DNA of 64,000 bases, taken from assembly GCF_014207745.1 (NCBI RefSeq), contig NZ_JACHJB010000002.1, forward strand, positions 868,001-932,000. Reading direction: 5' to 3'. Below, piece by piece: positions 1 to 7,806 of the stretch. The notes below the pieces were generated by a model that was given only the letters and a program-made list of their open reading frames with translations, made no database searches and was not told the origin of the DNA. The stretch is from Nonomuraea muscovyensis. GTDB lineage: Bacteria > Actinomycetota > Actinomycetes > Streptosporangiales > Streptosporangiaceae. A program made the translations under genes and the position numbers. Each line of letters opens with the position of its first letter. Within the stretch, counting starts at the first letter, position 1.

Positions 1-854
1 CGGGCCACCCCGTGCTCGCCCGGGAGGTACGCCCGCGCCCGGGCCGCCCACTCCGGGTCGTCATGCTCGGGATCATCGATGGCCAGCACGAACGTGATCA
101 GCTTCGCCGACCGCTCCCCGGCCGCCGCGGCGGCGAGGAAGCTGACCGGCGTGGAATCCAGCCCGCCGGACAGGTCGCTGGCCACCACCGCACCCTCGCC
201 GATCCGGGCGGCCACGGCCTCCTCAAGGGCCGCCCTCACCACGAGAGCGCCCTCCTGCAGTGGTACCTCCGGCTCCGGTGCCCGCCACCAGGCGCGCAGC
301 CGCACCCCTTCCGCGTCGATGTGGGCCGCCTCACCGGGCGGCACCATGGCGACGCCTTCCCACAGCGGCTCGGCCAGCGCCGGCGGAACGATCATCAGCA
401 ACCGCACCGCCAGAGCCTGCTCGTCCACCGCCGCCCGCGTCAGCGCGGCCGGCACCGCCGCCCGACCGGACGCGACCACCGCCCCGCCGGCCCGCGCGTA
501 GTACACCCGCCGCATGCCCGAAGCGGTGCCCTGCACCCGGACCTGCCCGCCCACGACGGCGACCAGATGGAAACTGCCGGGCAGCGCCGCGGCCACCGCG
601 TCAGCGTCCGCCAGGCACCCGAGTCGCGCCGCCATCCGCCGGAGTCGGCCGGCGGTGACCGGGCACGTGCCGATCACCGCCAGCCGCGCGTGGCCCGCCT
701 CCGCGTGGACGATCTCGCCGGGCGAGGCGGCCAGCAGACAGGGACGGCCGGACGCGTAGCTCAGCACCACCGCGCCGTGCAGCGCCTCAGCGAGAGCTTC
801 GCCGGCGGCGCTGTCGGGCAGCACCGCGAACTCCTCGCCGCTCAGCTTGCGCAC
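1..854 (-). CDS. Lasso peptide macrolactam synthetase (asparagine synthetase-like cyclase), partial
   Basis: This enzyme would adenylate the side-chain acid of the precursor and close the lasso ring onto the N-terminal glycine. I see 284 residues before the gene leaves the window. The first ~190 residues resemble the glutaminase-like N-terminal domain of asparagine synthetase B homologues, but there is no N-terminal catalytic Cys after the start, as is usual for lasso cyclases. The PP-loop ATP-binding motif SGGLDS lies near residue 235 and is intact. I chose the GTG at 854 because AGGGA sits just upstream. It follows the lasso precursor on the same strand, as in actinobacterial A-C-E-B clusters; the rest of the cluster should lie to the left. 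An IS element now separates it from the precursor, so its expression may be altered. Confidence 0.9.
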   Translation of the reverse strand, partial: MRKLSGEEFAVLPDSAAGEALAEALHGAVVLSYASGRPCLLAASPGEIVHAEAGHARLAVIGTCPVTAGRLRRMAARLGCLADADAVAAALPGSFHLVAVVGGQVRVQGTASGMRRVYYARAGGAVVASGRAAVPAALTRAAVDEQALAVRLLMIVPPALAEPLWEGVAMVPPGEAAHIDAEGVRLRAWWRAPEPEVPLQEGALVVRAALEEAVAARIGEGAVVASDLSGGLDSTPVSFLAAAAAGERSAKLITFVLAIDDPEHDDPEWAARARAYLPGEHGVA

Positions 855-867
855 CGGATCCCTCGTC

Positions 868-905
868 TCAGTAGCAGTAGTAGATCAGGTCCATTTGCGG
901 CCCGG
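868..905 (-). pseudogene. Possible 3' remnant of a second lasso precursor
   Basis: Between the IS end and the cyclase start there is a minus-strand tail reading LAGPQMDLIYYCY and a stop. The part MDLIYY aligns with MDHAYY of the intact precursor; in DNA, ATGGACC and CTACTACT are shared with the same 4-base spacing. If Met and Asp occupy core positions 7 and 8, the IS end falls directly after core position 1. This could be what is left of a tandem precursor gene, or chance similarity over a very short stretch. Confidence 0.3.
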
Positions 906-1914
906 CTAGATGATTGATGCCAAGGGGTCTGGTTACGGTTAGTGGTCGTAGGCGGTCAGGGATCGCTTGATCGGCTGACCGGTCTTGTCGTTGTGCCAGA
1001 TCGCTGTCGTCAGCGCGAGGATGCGGGCCAGTACGCGGATGATGACGCCGGCCGGCGTACGTCCTCCGTGACGTTCCAGGTCGAGCTGGCTCTTGAAGGT
1101 CTGGTTGATCGACTCGATGGTCTGGCGTAACGGCTTGAACAGGTGCGCGCCGGCCCGTTCCGGCTCGCCCCGGCGGGCCGGACGCAGCAGGCGCAGATCA
1201 CGTTCGGTGAGTTCTTGTTCGAAGGCTCGGCCGTAGTACTGCCGGTCAGCGATGAGCGTCTGCCGTGGATGGGCGGCCACCACGTCAGGGGCGGCCTCCA
1301 GCATGCCCAGCAGCACCTCGCGCTCGTCGGCTTTGGCACCGCTCAGCGCGAACAGTACGGGCAGCCCGCCCAGGGTGCACAGCAAGTGCAGCCGTAACCC
1401 CCAGAAGTACCGTGAGTGACTGGCGCAGTAGCCGTACTCGGCCCATCCGGCAAGCTCGGAACGCTGGGTGGTATCGCGGGAGCGGCCGCATTCCACAGGG
1501 GTGGAGTCGACAACCCAGACATCGTCGCTCCAGAGTGAGGTGTCGGAGGCCAGCATCCTGGTCATGTGTGTGACCAGCCCGGACGCCTGCCGCAGCCGCC
1601 GGTTGTAGCCGGACTGGCCTGGGATGTACGGGAACATCCCGCTCAGCTCGGCACGGGCGTGACGCAGCCAGCGGCGTTCGGAGGTGAAGCCCAGCAGCGC
1701 TGACAGCACCGCCAGGGCGACCAGCTCGGCGTCACTCAGCGTGGGCGCGATGCCGATCTTCGGCCGCCACGGTGCCAGGTGCGGCTGGGCCTTCAACGCA
1801 TCGTCGATCTGCACGTACAGTGCGGTTGCGAGGGTGTCTAACTCTTTCGTCACACATCGAGGATGGGCACCCTCGCCCTATCTCCGCAGCTACGCCTTTG
1901 CATCAATCATCTAG
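906..1914 (-). mobile_element. IS982-type insertion sequence
   Basis: A complete IS of about 1.0 kb. Its ends are inverted repeats: CTAGATGATTGATGC at 906-920 and the reverse complement at 1900-1914, with similarity continuing a few bases inward. Because CTAG is its own complement, it is either a 4-bp target duplication (906-909 and 1911-1914, element 910-1910) or part of the repeat. The element carries one intact transposase gene. It has landed between the lasso precursor and the cyclase gene, in the same orientation as both. Confidence 0.88.
939..1853 (-). CDS. IS982 family transposase
   Basis: A 304-residue DDE transposase. The likely catalytic residues are Asp in VVDSTPVECG (about residue 117), Asp in LIADRQYYG (about 203) and Glu in QTIESINQTFK (about 247). 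Length and spacing agree with the IS982 family. The reading frame is uninterrupted and fills the element, so it may still be active. No second copy of this transposase is present in the window. Confidence 0.9.
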   Translation of the reverse strand: MTKELDTLATALYVQIDDALKAQPHLAPWRPKIGIAPTLSDAELVALAVLSALLGFTSERRWLRHARAELSGMFPYIPGQSGYNRRLRQASGLVTHMTRMLASDTSLWSDDVWVVDSTPVECGRSRDTTQRSELAGWAEYGYCASHSRYFWGLRLHLLCTLGGLPVLFALSGAKADEREVLLGMLEAAPDVVAAHPRQTLIADRQYYGRAFEQELTERDLRLLRPARRGEPERAGAHLFKPLRQTIESINQTFKSQLDLERHGGRTPAGVIIRVLARILALTTAIWHNDKTGQPIKRSLTAYDH

Positions 1915-1919
1915 TGGCC

Positions 1920-2048
1920 TCACCACAGCTTGAAGTAGTAGGCGTGGTCCATGTTGAGCATGCCGTAGCCGCGGGTGAGCTGCCCGAACTCGCCGATCTC
2001 GAGCATCTGCGGGGGCTCGTACGGCTCGTTGCGCTCGTTGTCGATCAT
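1920..2048 (-). CDS. Lasso peptide precursor
   Basis: A 42-residue peptide with an AAAGGACC ribosome binding site before its ATG. The leader has the actinobacterial lasso signature Y-x2-P-x-L-x3-G-x-F-x3-T, here Tyr10, Pro13, Met15 in the Leu place, Gly19, Phe21 and Thr25. With Thr at position -2, cleavage is expected after Arg26. The predicted core is GYGMLNMDHAYYFKLW: Gly1 would be joined to Asp8 in an 8-residue macrolactam, leaving an 8-residue tail in which Tyr11, Tyr12, Phe13 and Trp16 are bulky plug candidates. There are no cysteines, so it would be a class II lasso. The cyclase gene follows downstream, beyond the IS element. I do not recognise this core from known lasso peptides. Ring and cleavage assignments are inference from family rules. 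Confidence 0.9.
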   Translation of the reverse strand: MIDNERNEPYEPPQMLEIGEFGQLTRGYGMLNMDHAYYFKLW

Positions 2049-2487
2049 GACAGGTCCTTTCGTCCGTGCGGCGGATCGCCGCGTCACCGTCAGTGAAGAC
2101 CCACGCTCCCGCTGTCCAACAGAGGTTGGGACGCACTCGGACGCACTCGGACAGGCTCGGCACCGCGGCGGAAGGCCAGGCGCCCAGTCAGGGCGAGCCC
2201 GTCCGGAAGCACGCCCACGAGCCGCTTCGCGCGTACGGGATCGGTCGGCCACGCCGGGTCTCGCCGCCGCCCGCCGTGGACCTTGATCGCGTCCGTGACG
2301 GCGTCGAGCAACCTGGAGGCCGCGCTGACACCGGCCGCCGGCGCCGCGGCGAAGCGCACCGGTTCCGCCCGGCGTAGTGTCCGCGACCAGGAACGGCTCG
2401 AACAGCAAGCCGACGCGCACATCACGTGGGTCTTGATCACCTTGATGACGCCTCGACCGGCGCGAGGGCTGCCGGAGCAAGAGCGTG
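2049..2487. other. Upstream region of the lasso operon, no gene seen
   Basis: No reading frame here resembles a protein I know. It must hold the promoter for the precursor on the minus strand. It contains a short direct repeat, CGGACGCACT followed by CGGACGCACT and then a variant copy, around 2131-2160. No clear -35/-10 pair stands out. Confidence 0.5.
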
Positions 2488-2504
2488 TTACCTCTGGCTC
2501 GTGC

Positions 2505-3191
2505 TCATAGCGACCTGTTCCCCTCCGACACGGTCCTGGCCGCCCAGAACTGGCTTCTTTCGCCGACCTGGTTCAGGAGCCGGAGCGCGAGCAGGGCCTG
2601 CCAGATGCCGAGGATGATGGTGGGTATCCGCTCGAGCAGCCCCGCTGGAGAGTTCCCTCCGTCCGAGACGCTGGCGAAGAAGAGCATGAAGAACGCGATG
2701 GCAAGGATCCCGGTGACGAGCGAGTAGGGAAACCAGCCGCGCCACCTGTCGTGCGCGAAGCGCCGCGCCAGCACGAAACAGGCGACGGGGAAGGCGACGA
2801 AGACGATCAGACTCGTGAGGTTGTGGATGTTCCCGTCCAGACTCGGTACGGCAGGCGTCGCCGCCGGGTAGCCCAGGACCGGGTCCGTCACGAACGGGCC
2901 GATGACGATGAGTCCGAAGCCCACGACCACGAACAGGATGGGCCCCCACACCGATCCGGGACCGCTCCGCAGAGCGCGCCTGAGGCCTAGCGCGAAGCCC
3001 AGCGTGAGCACCCCGTAGAGCATGAAGCTGCCGATCTGTATCCATCCCTGATCGCCCAGGCTGAGCGTGCTGATGGTGTGGTGCCAGGTGCTGTAGCCGG
3101 GACGGGTGGCCCCGGCGATGACGTACACGGCGGCGAAGACCGCCGGGCCGATCGCGCCACAGAGCAGGAGGACTTTGGTGGTCAGTCTCAT
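2505..3191 (-). CDS. DUF998 family membrane protein
   Basis: A 228-residue protein with about six hydrophobic segments and the family hallmark LSLGDQGWIQIGSF near residue 44. The function of DUF998 proteins is not established. The gene starts 6 bp after the stop of the NmrA-like reductase gene upstream, with its ribosome binding site (GGAG) inside that gene's end, so the two are probably co-transcribed. A second DUF998 gene lies at 28994-30088; the two share the LSLGD.GWIQI stretch. Confidence 0.82.
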   Translation of the reverse strand: MRLTTKVLLLCGAIGPAVFAAVYVIAGATRPGYSTWHHTISTLSLGDQGWIQIGSFMLYGVLTLGFALGLRRALRSGPGSVWGPILFVVVGFGLIVIGPFVTDPVLGYPAATPAVPSLDGNIHNLTSLIVFVAFPVACFVLARRFAHDRWRGWFPYSLVTGILAIAFFMLFFASVSDGGNSPAGLLERIPTIILGIWQALLALRLLNQVGERSQFWAARTVSEGNRSL

Positions 3192-3197
3192 GGCCGG

Positions 3198-4070
3198 TCA
3201 GCTCCGGAAGTCGTCTGCGTGGTCGCTCGCCCATGCGCGGAACGGACGGCCCGGCCTGCCGGTCAGCTCCCGCACGGTCGAGGTGACCGGCTCCGGCTCC
3301 TCGGTGATGCGGGCCCAGTGACCGAGCGCCTGATCCACGAAGGCGGGGTCTCCCCAGGCGGCGATCATCTGCTCGCGGGCCTCCTCGGGCGTCTGCTCGT
3401 CGAAGCGCAGGCTCCGCCCGATCGCCTCGCCGATGATGCGCACCTGCTCGGCCTGGGTGACCACGTCGGGGCCGGTGAGCACGTACCGCCGGCCGTCGTG
3501 TCCGTCCTCGGTCAGCGCCAGCGCCGCCACGGCGGCGATGTCGGCCTCGTGGATCAGCGACCTGGCCGCGCCCGCGTACGGCGCCCGCACCACGCCCGTG
3601 TCGCGGATCTCGCCGGCCCAGCCCAGGGTGTTGGCGGCGAAGCCTCCGGCCCGTAGGAACGTCCATCGCACTCCGGCGCCTTCGATCAGTCGCTCCACCT
3701 CGCCCCAGACCCCGTTGTCCGCGGGCTCGCGGTCGTCGCGCACGGAGGAGGCGGAAAGGTAGACGACGTGGCGCGCGTGCTTGCCGATCGCGTCCACGAC
3801 GGGCTGCGCTCCGTCCGCCGTGAAGAAGGGCCACAGCAGGAACACCGAGTCGACACCCTCCAGCGCGGCCCCCAGGGAGACGGGGTCGGTCAGGTCGCCG
3901 CGCACCACTTCCACGCTGTCCGGCAAGCCGGCTCGATGCGGGTCCCTGGCCAGCGCGCGCGGCGTGATGCCCGCCTCGAGCAGCATGGCGACCAGCTGTC
4001 TGCCCACGTTGCCGGTCGCGCCGGTCACCAGGATCTTCTTGTGCTCGTTCAGATCAGTCATGTCGACCAT
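3198..4070 (-). CDS. NmrA-like NAD(P)-binding reductase
   Basis: A 290-residue atypical short-chain dehydrogenase with the dinucleotide-binding motif TGATGNVG near residue 17 and the NmrA/azoreductase-like layout (acidic VVRGDLTDP strand, VYLSASSV). Such proteins bind NAD(P)H and act as quinone or azo reductases or redox sensors; the substrate is unknown here. The start may instead be the ATG at 4061. It is first in an apparent two-gene unit with the DUF998 gene. A perfect inverted repeat lies just upstream at 4077-4096 and may be an operator. Confidence 0.82.
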   Translation of the reverse strand: MVDMTDLNEHKKILVTGATGNVGRQLVAMLLEAGITPRALARDPHRAGLPDSVEVVRGDLTDPVSLGAALEGVDSVFLLWPFFTADGAQPVVDAIGKHARHVVYLSASSVRDDREPADNGVWGEVERLIEGAGVRWTFLRAGGFAANTLGWAGEIRDTGVVRAPYAGAARSLIHEADIAAVAALALTEDGHDGRRYVLTGPDVVTQAEQVRIIGEAIGRSLRFDEQTPEEAREQMIAAWGDPAFVDQALGHWARITEEPEPVTSTVRELTGRPGRPFRAWASDHADDFRS

Positions 4071-4076
4071 GCTCGG

Positions 4077-4096
4077 ACTTAAACCAATGTTTAAGT
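4077..4096. promoter_or_regulatory. Inverted repeat, likely operator of the NmrA-like gene
   Basis: ACTTAAAC-CAAT-GTTTAAGT: two perfect 8-bp arms with a 4-bp spacer, AT-rich in a GC-rich setting and 7 bp before the reductase start. The form suits a dimeric HTH repressor such as TetR or HxlR. No cognate regulator gene is adjacent. Confidence 0.6.
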
Positions 4097-4550
4097 CAAG
4101 CCCCGCCGGAAGCCGGCGCCGCTACCACCGCACGACGCTGCGCGTGGTGGCCTTCATCCGGCATCGCTCTTCCGCGCCGTTCCTCAGCGCCTGCGGGGGG
4201 CTGGGTCACGTCCCGGTTGCCGGCGGTGCGAGTGCTTCGCCGGAGACTCGGGCATGGCGGGCCAGTGAGGCGACCGAGGGGTGCCCGGAGCAGGCCGGCA
4301 GGGTGGAGGTGTCGGCACGATGTCGCCCGGTCCAGAGCACCGGCCCCGGTACCGATGTCCTCCTCGGCACCGGGCGCGTCCATGATCGCGCTCGTGCCGG
4401 CGGCCGGGGAAGTGAGACCCGCAGACCCCGGCGCGTTCCTCGGCCTGGTGCGGTGGCCGTCGCCCCACCTGTGCCGGCCGGTGCCGAGGCGATGGTGCGA
4501 ACGGTGTCCGCATGGTGCGGTTCGGTGATCAGGCTCATACGCTTGGTCAC
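4097..4550. other. Intergenic region, no convincing gene
   Basis: Divergent intergenic stretch between the reductase and the LysR gene. The open frames in it lack family features and follow the shadow pattern of GC-rich DNA. It should contain both promoters. Confidence 0.4.
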
Positions 4551-5474
4551 GTGTTGAGTAGTAACCGGCTGCGTGTCCTGCTTGAGGTGTTCAGGACGGG
4601 CAGCATCGCCGGTGCGGCAAGGGTGTTGAAGCTGTCGCCGTCCGCCGTGTCCCACCAGCTGTCCCGCCTGGAGCAGGAGGCGGGGGTCGGCCTGGTCGAG
4701 CGCAACGCGCAGAGCCTGCGGCTGACCGAGGCGGGACGCCGCCTCGCCATCCGGGCGCAGGAGGTCGTCGACATCATCGAGGCGGCGGAGAAGGACCTGC
4801 TCGCCCAGGCCAGGGTGGACGCCGGTGAGCTGCGCATCGGCTTCTTCGCCTCTGCCGGATACCGGCTGCTGCCGCTGGCGCTGTCGCGGTTCGCCTCCAG
4901 GTATCCCAAGGTGGCGCTCGACCTGGTGGAGGGCCAGCCGTACGAGCTGCTGCCCGATCTGGAGCGCGGGGCGCTCGACGTGCTGGTGATCTTCGAGCAC
5001 GCCCTCGACCCGCGGCAGGGCCCCGAAGGGGTGGAGGTGGTCCACCTGTTCGACGAACCACAACTCCTGGTCCTGCCGACCGGCCACCCCGCCGCCCAGC
5101 GGCCCAGGGTACGGCTGGCGGACCTGGCCGACGAGCCGTGGATCACCACGTTCGGCGCCGAGCACCCGGTGTCGATCCTCGAACGGGCCAGCGCGCTGGA
5201 AGGCTTCTCACCGCGGATCCGCTGCCGCAGCGACCACTACGAGGTGACGATCGGCCTGGTGCGAGCCGGACTCGGCGTCGCGCTGGTGCCGAGCCTCGGC
5301 CTGCAGGGCGCGACGGGACTGCACACCTGCCGCCTGGCCACGCCGAACCTGTTCCGCAGGATCGGCGTGGCCCGGCGGCCGACCAACCCGAACCCGGCCG
5401 CCCGGTCCTTCCTGGCCTACCTGCGCACGGCCTCGGCCCAGCTCAGGAACTCGATGGAGCCCTCGCTGCGCTGA
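4551..5474 (+). CDS. LysR family transcriptional regulator
   Basis: Residues 1-60 form the winged HTH (LRVLLEVFRTGSIAGAARVLKLSPSAVSHQLSRLEQEAG), followed by a periplasmic-binding-like effector domain (GELRIGFFASAGYRLLPLAL and beyond). I prefer the GTG at 4551; the frame is open back to 4512. It is convergent with the serine hydrolase gene and their 3' ends overlap by 32 bp. LysR proteins usually regulate a neighbouring operon, so the amino acid salvage genes to the right are candidates, although there is no divergent arrangement to support this. Confidence 0.88.
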   Translation: MLSSNRLRVLLEVFRTGSIAGAARVLKLSPSAVSHQLSRLEQEAGVGLVERNAQSLRLTEAGRRLAIRAQEVVDIIEAAEKDLLAQARVDAGELRIGFFASAGYRLLPLALSRFASRYPKVALDLVEGQPYELLPDLERGALDVLVIFEHALDPRQGPEGVEVVHLFDEPQLLVLPTGHPAAQRPRVRLADLADEPWITTFGAEHPVSILERASALEGFSPRIRCRSDHYEVTIGLVRAGLGVALVPSLGLQGATGLHTCRLATPNLFRRIGVARRPTNPNPAARSFLAYLRTASAQLRNSMEPSLR

Positions 5475-6195
5475 GGCGGGCGGCGATGTCCAGCCCCGCC
5501 TGCCGTACGGCGGAGGCCAGCTCGTGCTCGCCGCCCGAGGGGCCGTGAGCGAGGACGGCGTAGGCCATCCGCCCGTCCATGATGCCGACGTCGGACCTGA
5601 CGCCCTCGTCGGTGCCGGTCTTGTTGGCCAGCCAGCCGCCCTCGGGATCGTGCCTGACCAGGGCGGGGACGAGACTGTGGTCGGTGTTCTGCCGCATCCA
5701 GCCGCGCATGAGCACCTGCCAGCCGCCCGGACCCGCGACGAGGGCGGCCAGCCCGCAGAGCTCGGCAGCGGTGCCGATCGCGAACGTCGGCGGGTCCTCG
5801 GGGCCGCGCGGCTCCCTGATGCGGTCGAGCAGCCTGGTTCTCGACAGCCCGAGGGCCGCGGCCGCCGCGTTGACCCGGTCCACGCCGACCCTGCGCAGCA
5901 GTGCGTTCGTGGCGGTGTTGTCGCTGATCGCGGCGGTCAGCACGGCCAGGTCGCCGACCGTCCAGCTGCGCCCGGACAGCGACGGCAGCAGCCCCGAGCC
6001 GCCGCAGTAGTCGTCCTCGTGCAGCGTCACGCGCGTGTCGGGGTGGAGGATGCCGCCTTCGATGCTCATCGCCACCTCGGCCAGCAGGAGCAGCTTGCCG
6101 ACGCTGGCCAGCGGCAGCGCGGCGTCCTCGTTGACGCCGTGGAACTCCCCCGTCACCAGATCCCGCGTCGCGACGGCGAGTGTGATGTCGTTCAC
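5443..6195 (-). CDS. Class A beta-lactamase-fold serine hydrolase
   Basis: A 250-residue protein with the three active-site elements of the penicillin-recognising fold: SVGK (Ser31-Lys34), SDN (near 115) and KTGTD (near 195). No signal peptide is visible, so it is probably cytoplasmic and acts as an amide or ester hydrolase instead of a secreted beta-lactamase. Its start overlaps the stop of the amidohydrolase gene upstream (ATGA), indicating translational coupling. In this context it may hydrolyse D-amino acid derivatives or small peptides; the substrate is inference. Confidence 0.82.
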   Translation of the reverse strand: MNDITLAVATRDLVTGEFHGVNEDAALPLASVGKLLLLAEVAMSIEGGILHPDTRVTLHEDDYCGGSGLLPSLSGRSWTVGDLAVLTAAISDNTATNALLRRVGVDRVNAAAAALGLSRTRLLDRIREPRGPEDPPTFAIGTAAELCGLAALVAGPGGWQVLMRGWMRQNTDHSLVPALVRHDPEGGWLANKTGTDEGVRSDVGIMDGRMAYAVLAHGPSGGEHELASAVRQAGLDIAARLSAARAPSSS

Positions 6196-7772
6196 CGCCC
6201 GACAATCCTTCCTGGCCTGTCTTCGGTGAGCGTGCCGCCTTCCACGGCGAGCCGTCCCGCCACGACGACGGCCTGGATGCCGGAGGGGGGCAGCAGCGGG
6301 TCGGCGTAGGTGGCGCCGTCGGCCACCGTCTCGGGGTCGAGCAGCACCAGGTCGGCGTGCGCGCCGTCGCGCACGACGCCTCTGCCGGCCAGCCCGAACC
6401 GGTCTGCCGCCATGCCGGTCATCTTGTGGACGGCGACCTCCAGCGGGAACAGGCCCTTGTCGCGGGAGTATCGGCCGAGCACCCTGGGGAAGGTGCCGGC
6501 CAGGCGGGGGTGTGGATGGCCCGGCTTGGGCACGCCGTCCGAGCCGATCATGGCGAACTCGCTGGCCAGGACCCGCTGGACGTCGTCCTCACGCATCGAG
6601 TGGCTGATGATCGTCACCTCGCCGTCTTCGGCGAGGAGCAGCTCGGCGGCCGTGTCCACGGGGTCACCGCCCAGCTCGGCGATCGTGCGGCCCTCGACCT
6701 CGGGATGGTTGGCGGCGCAGGCGACCGAGATGCGATCCCATCCGCCGTTGCCGACCGTGTTCTCCCAGCCGGGCACGCCCTCCTCGATCGCCCTGCGCAT
6801 CCGGTCGCGCCGGCCGGGATCGCGAAGCCGGTCGAGCAGCGCCTCGGTGCCGCCGTCGTTGGCCCACGGGGGGAACATCGCCGACAGCGACGTGCTGCCC
6901 TCGGTGTAGGGGTAGACGTCGCAGGTGACGTCCATGCCCTGGGCCCGCAGCTCGGCGATGCGCGGGAGCGTCCGCCGGGTCCTGCCCCAGGCGTGCCTTC
7001 CCGCGGTCTTGTGGTGGCTGACGTGCAGCGCGGCCCCGCTCCCGCGGGCGATCTCGACGGCCTCCTCCAGCGCCTCCTCGACGCGGGACATCTCGTCCCT
7101 CAGGTGCGTCACGTACGGCTTGCCGTACCTCGCCGCGACGCGGGCCAGCGCGATCACCTCGGCGGTGTCGCCGTAGGTGCCGGGGGTGTAGATGAGCCCC
7201 GTGGACAGCCCGGCCGCCCCGGCGGCCAGCGCGTCGTCCAGCAGCGCGCACATGGTGTCGAGCTCGGCGGGGGTGGCCGGGCGGTCCTCGTAGCCGAGCA
7301 CGCCCGCCCTGAGGGTGCCGTGGCCGACGAGGGAGGTCAGATGGTTCGACCTCGGGGCCCGCTCGTGCTCCTCCACGAACGCCCCATAGTCCAGAAATAT
7401 CGGGATGTCGCCGCCGAAGCCGGCCCTGCTCGACCGGCGCAGCGCCGGCACGCGCTCGGGCAGCGCGGGAAACAGGCTCGACCCGCAGTTGCCGCAGATC
7501 TCCACGGTGACGCCCATGCGTACGGGGGCGGCGGCCAGTTCCCTGCCCGCCTCGCCCAGCAGGGTGACCGCGTCGGAGTGGGTGTGGACGTCGATGAAAC
7601 CGGGGGCGACCACCAGCCCGGTGGCGTCGATCACCCGCGCTCCCCCGCTGTCGGCGGGGCCGCCCCCGGGCAGCAGGACGAGGCGGCCACCGCTGACGCC
7701 GACGTCGGCACGGCGCAGCGGCGCGCCCGTTCCGTCGGCGACGAGACCGCCGCTGATCAGCACGTCGAGCAT
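6192..7772 (-). CDS. N-acyl-D-amino acid deacylase-type amidohydrolase
   Basis: A 526-residue member of the D-aminoacylase branch of metal-dependent amidohydrolases. Visible motifs are PGFIDVHTHSD (first metal site, near residue 60), EICGNCG (near 93), THLRDE, HVSHHK (near 250), and SDG near residue 405. D-aminoacylases remove acyl groups from N-acyl-D-amino acids; related dihydroorotase-like enzymes are possible. An in-frame GTG lies one codon upstream. It is coupled by a 4-bp overlap to the serine hydrolase downstream and follows an ABC transporter gene set. Confidence 0.88.
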   Translation of the reverse strand: MLDVLISGGLVADGTGAPLRRADVGVSGGRLVLLPGGGPADSGGARVIDATGLVVAPGFIDVHTHSDAVTLLGEAGRELAAAPVRMGVTVEICGNCGSSLFPALPERVPALRRSSRAGFGGDIPIFLDYGAFVEEHERAPRSNHLTSLVGHGTLRAGVLGYEDRPATPAELDTMCALLDDALAAGAAGLSTGLIYTPGTYGDTAEVIALARVAARYGKPYVTHLRDEMSRVEEALEEAVEIARGSGAALHVSHHKTAGRHAWGRTRRTLPRIAELRAQGMDVTCDVYPYTEGSTSLSAMFPPWANDGGTEALLDRLRDPGRRDRMRRAIEEGVPGWENTVGNGGWDRISVACAANHPEVEGRTIAELGGDPVDTAAELLLAEDGEVTIISHSMREDDVQRVLASEFAMIGSDGVPKPGHPHPRLAGTFPRVLGRYSRDKGLFPLEVAVHKMTGMAADRFGLAGRGVVRDGAHADLVLLDPETVADGATYADPLLPPSGIQAVVVAGRLAVEGGTLTEDRPGRIVGR

Positions 7773-7806
7773 CACGGAGCCGAACCCTTCATGAGGAGCG
7801 AGCCGT

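Noticed and set aside
12..917. Long plus-strand open frame at the left edge
   Set aside because: It is Arg/Pro/Gly-rich and antisense to the lasso cyclase, whose frame has real motifs (SGGLDS).
2131..2160. Short direct repeats CGGACGCACT upstream of the lasso precursor
   Set aside because: Only two full copies plus a variant; too short and ordinary in GC-rich DNA to call an operator.
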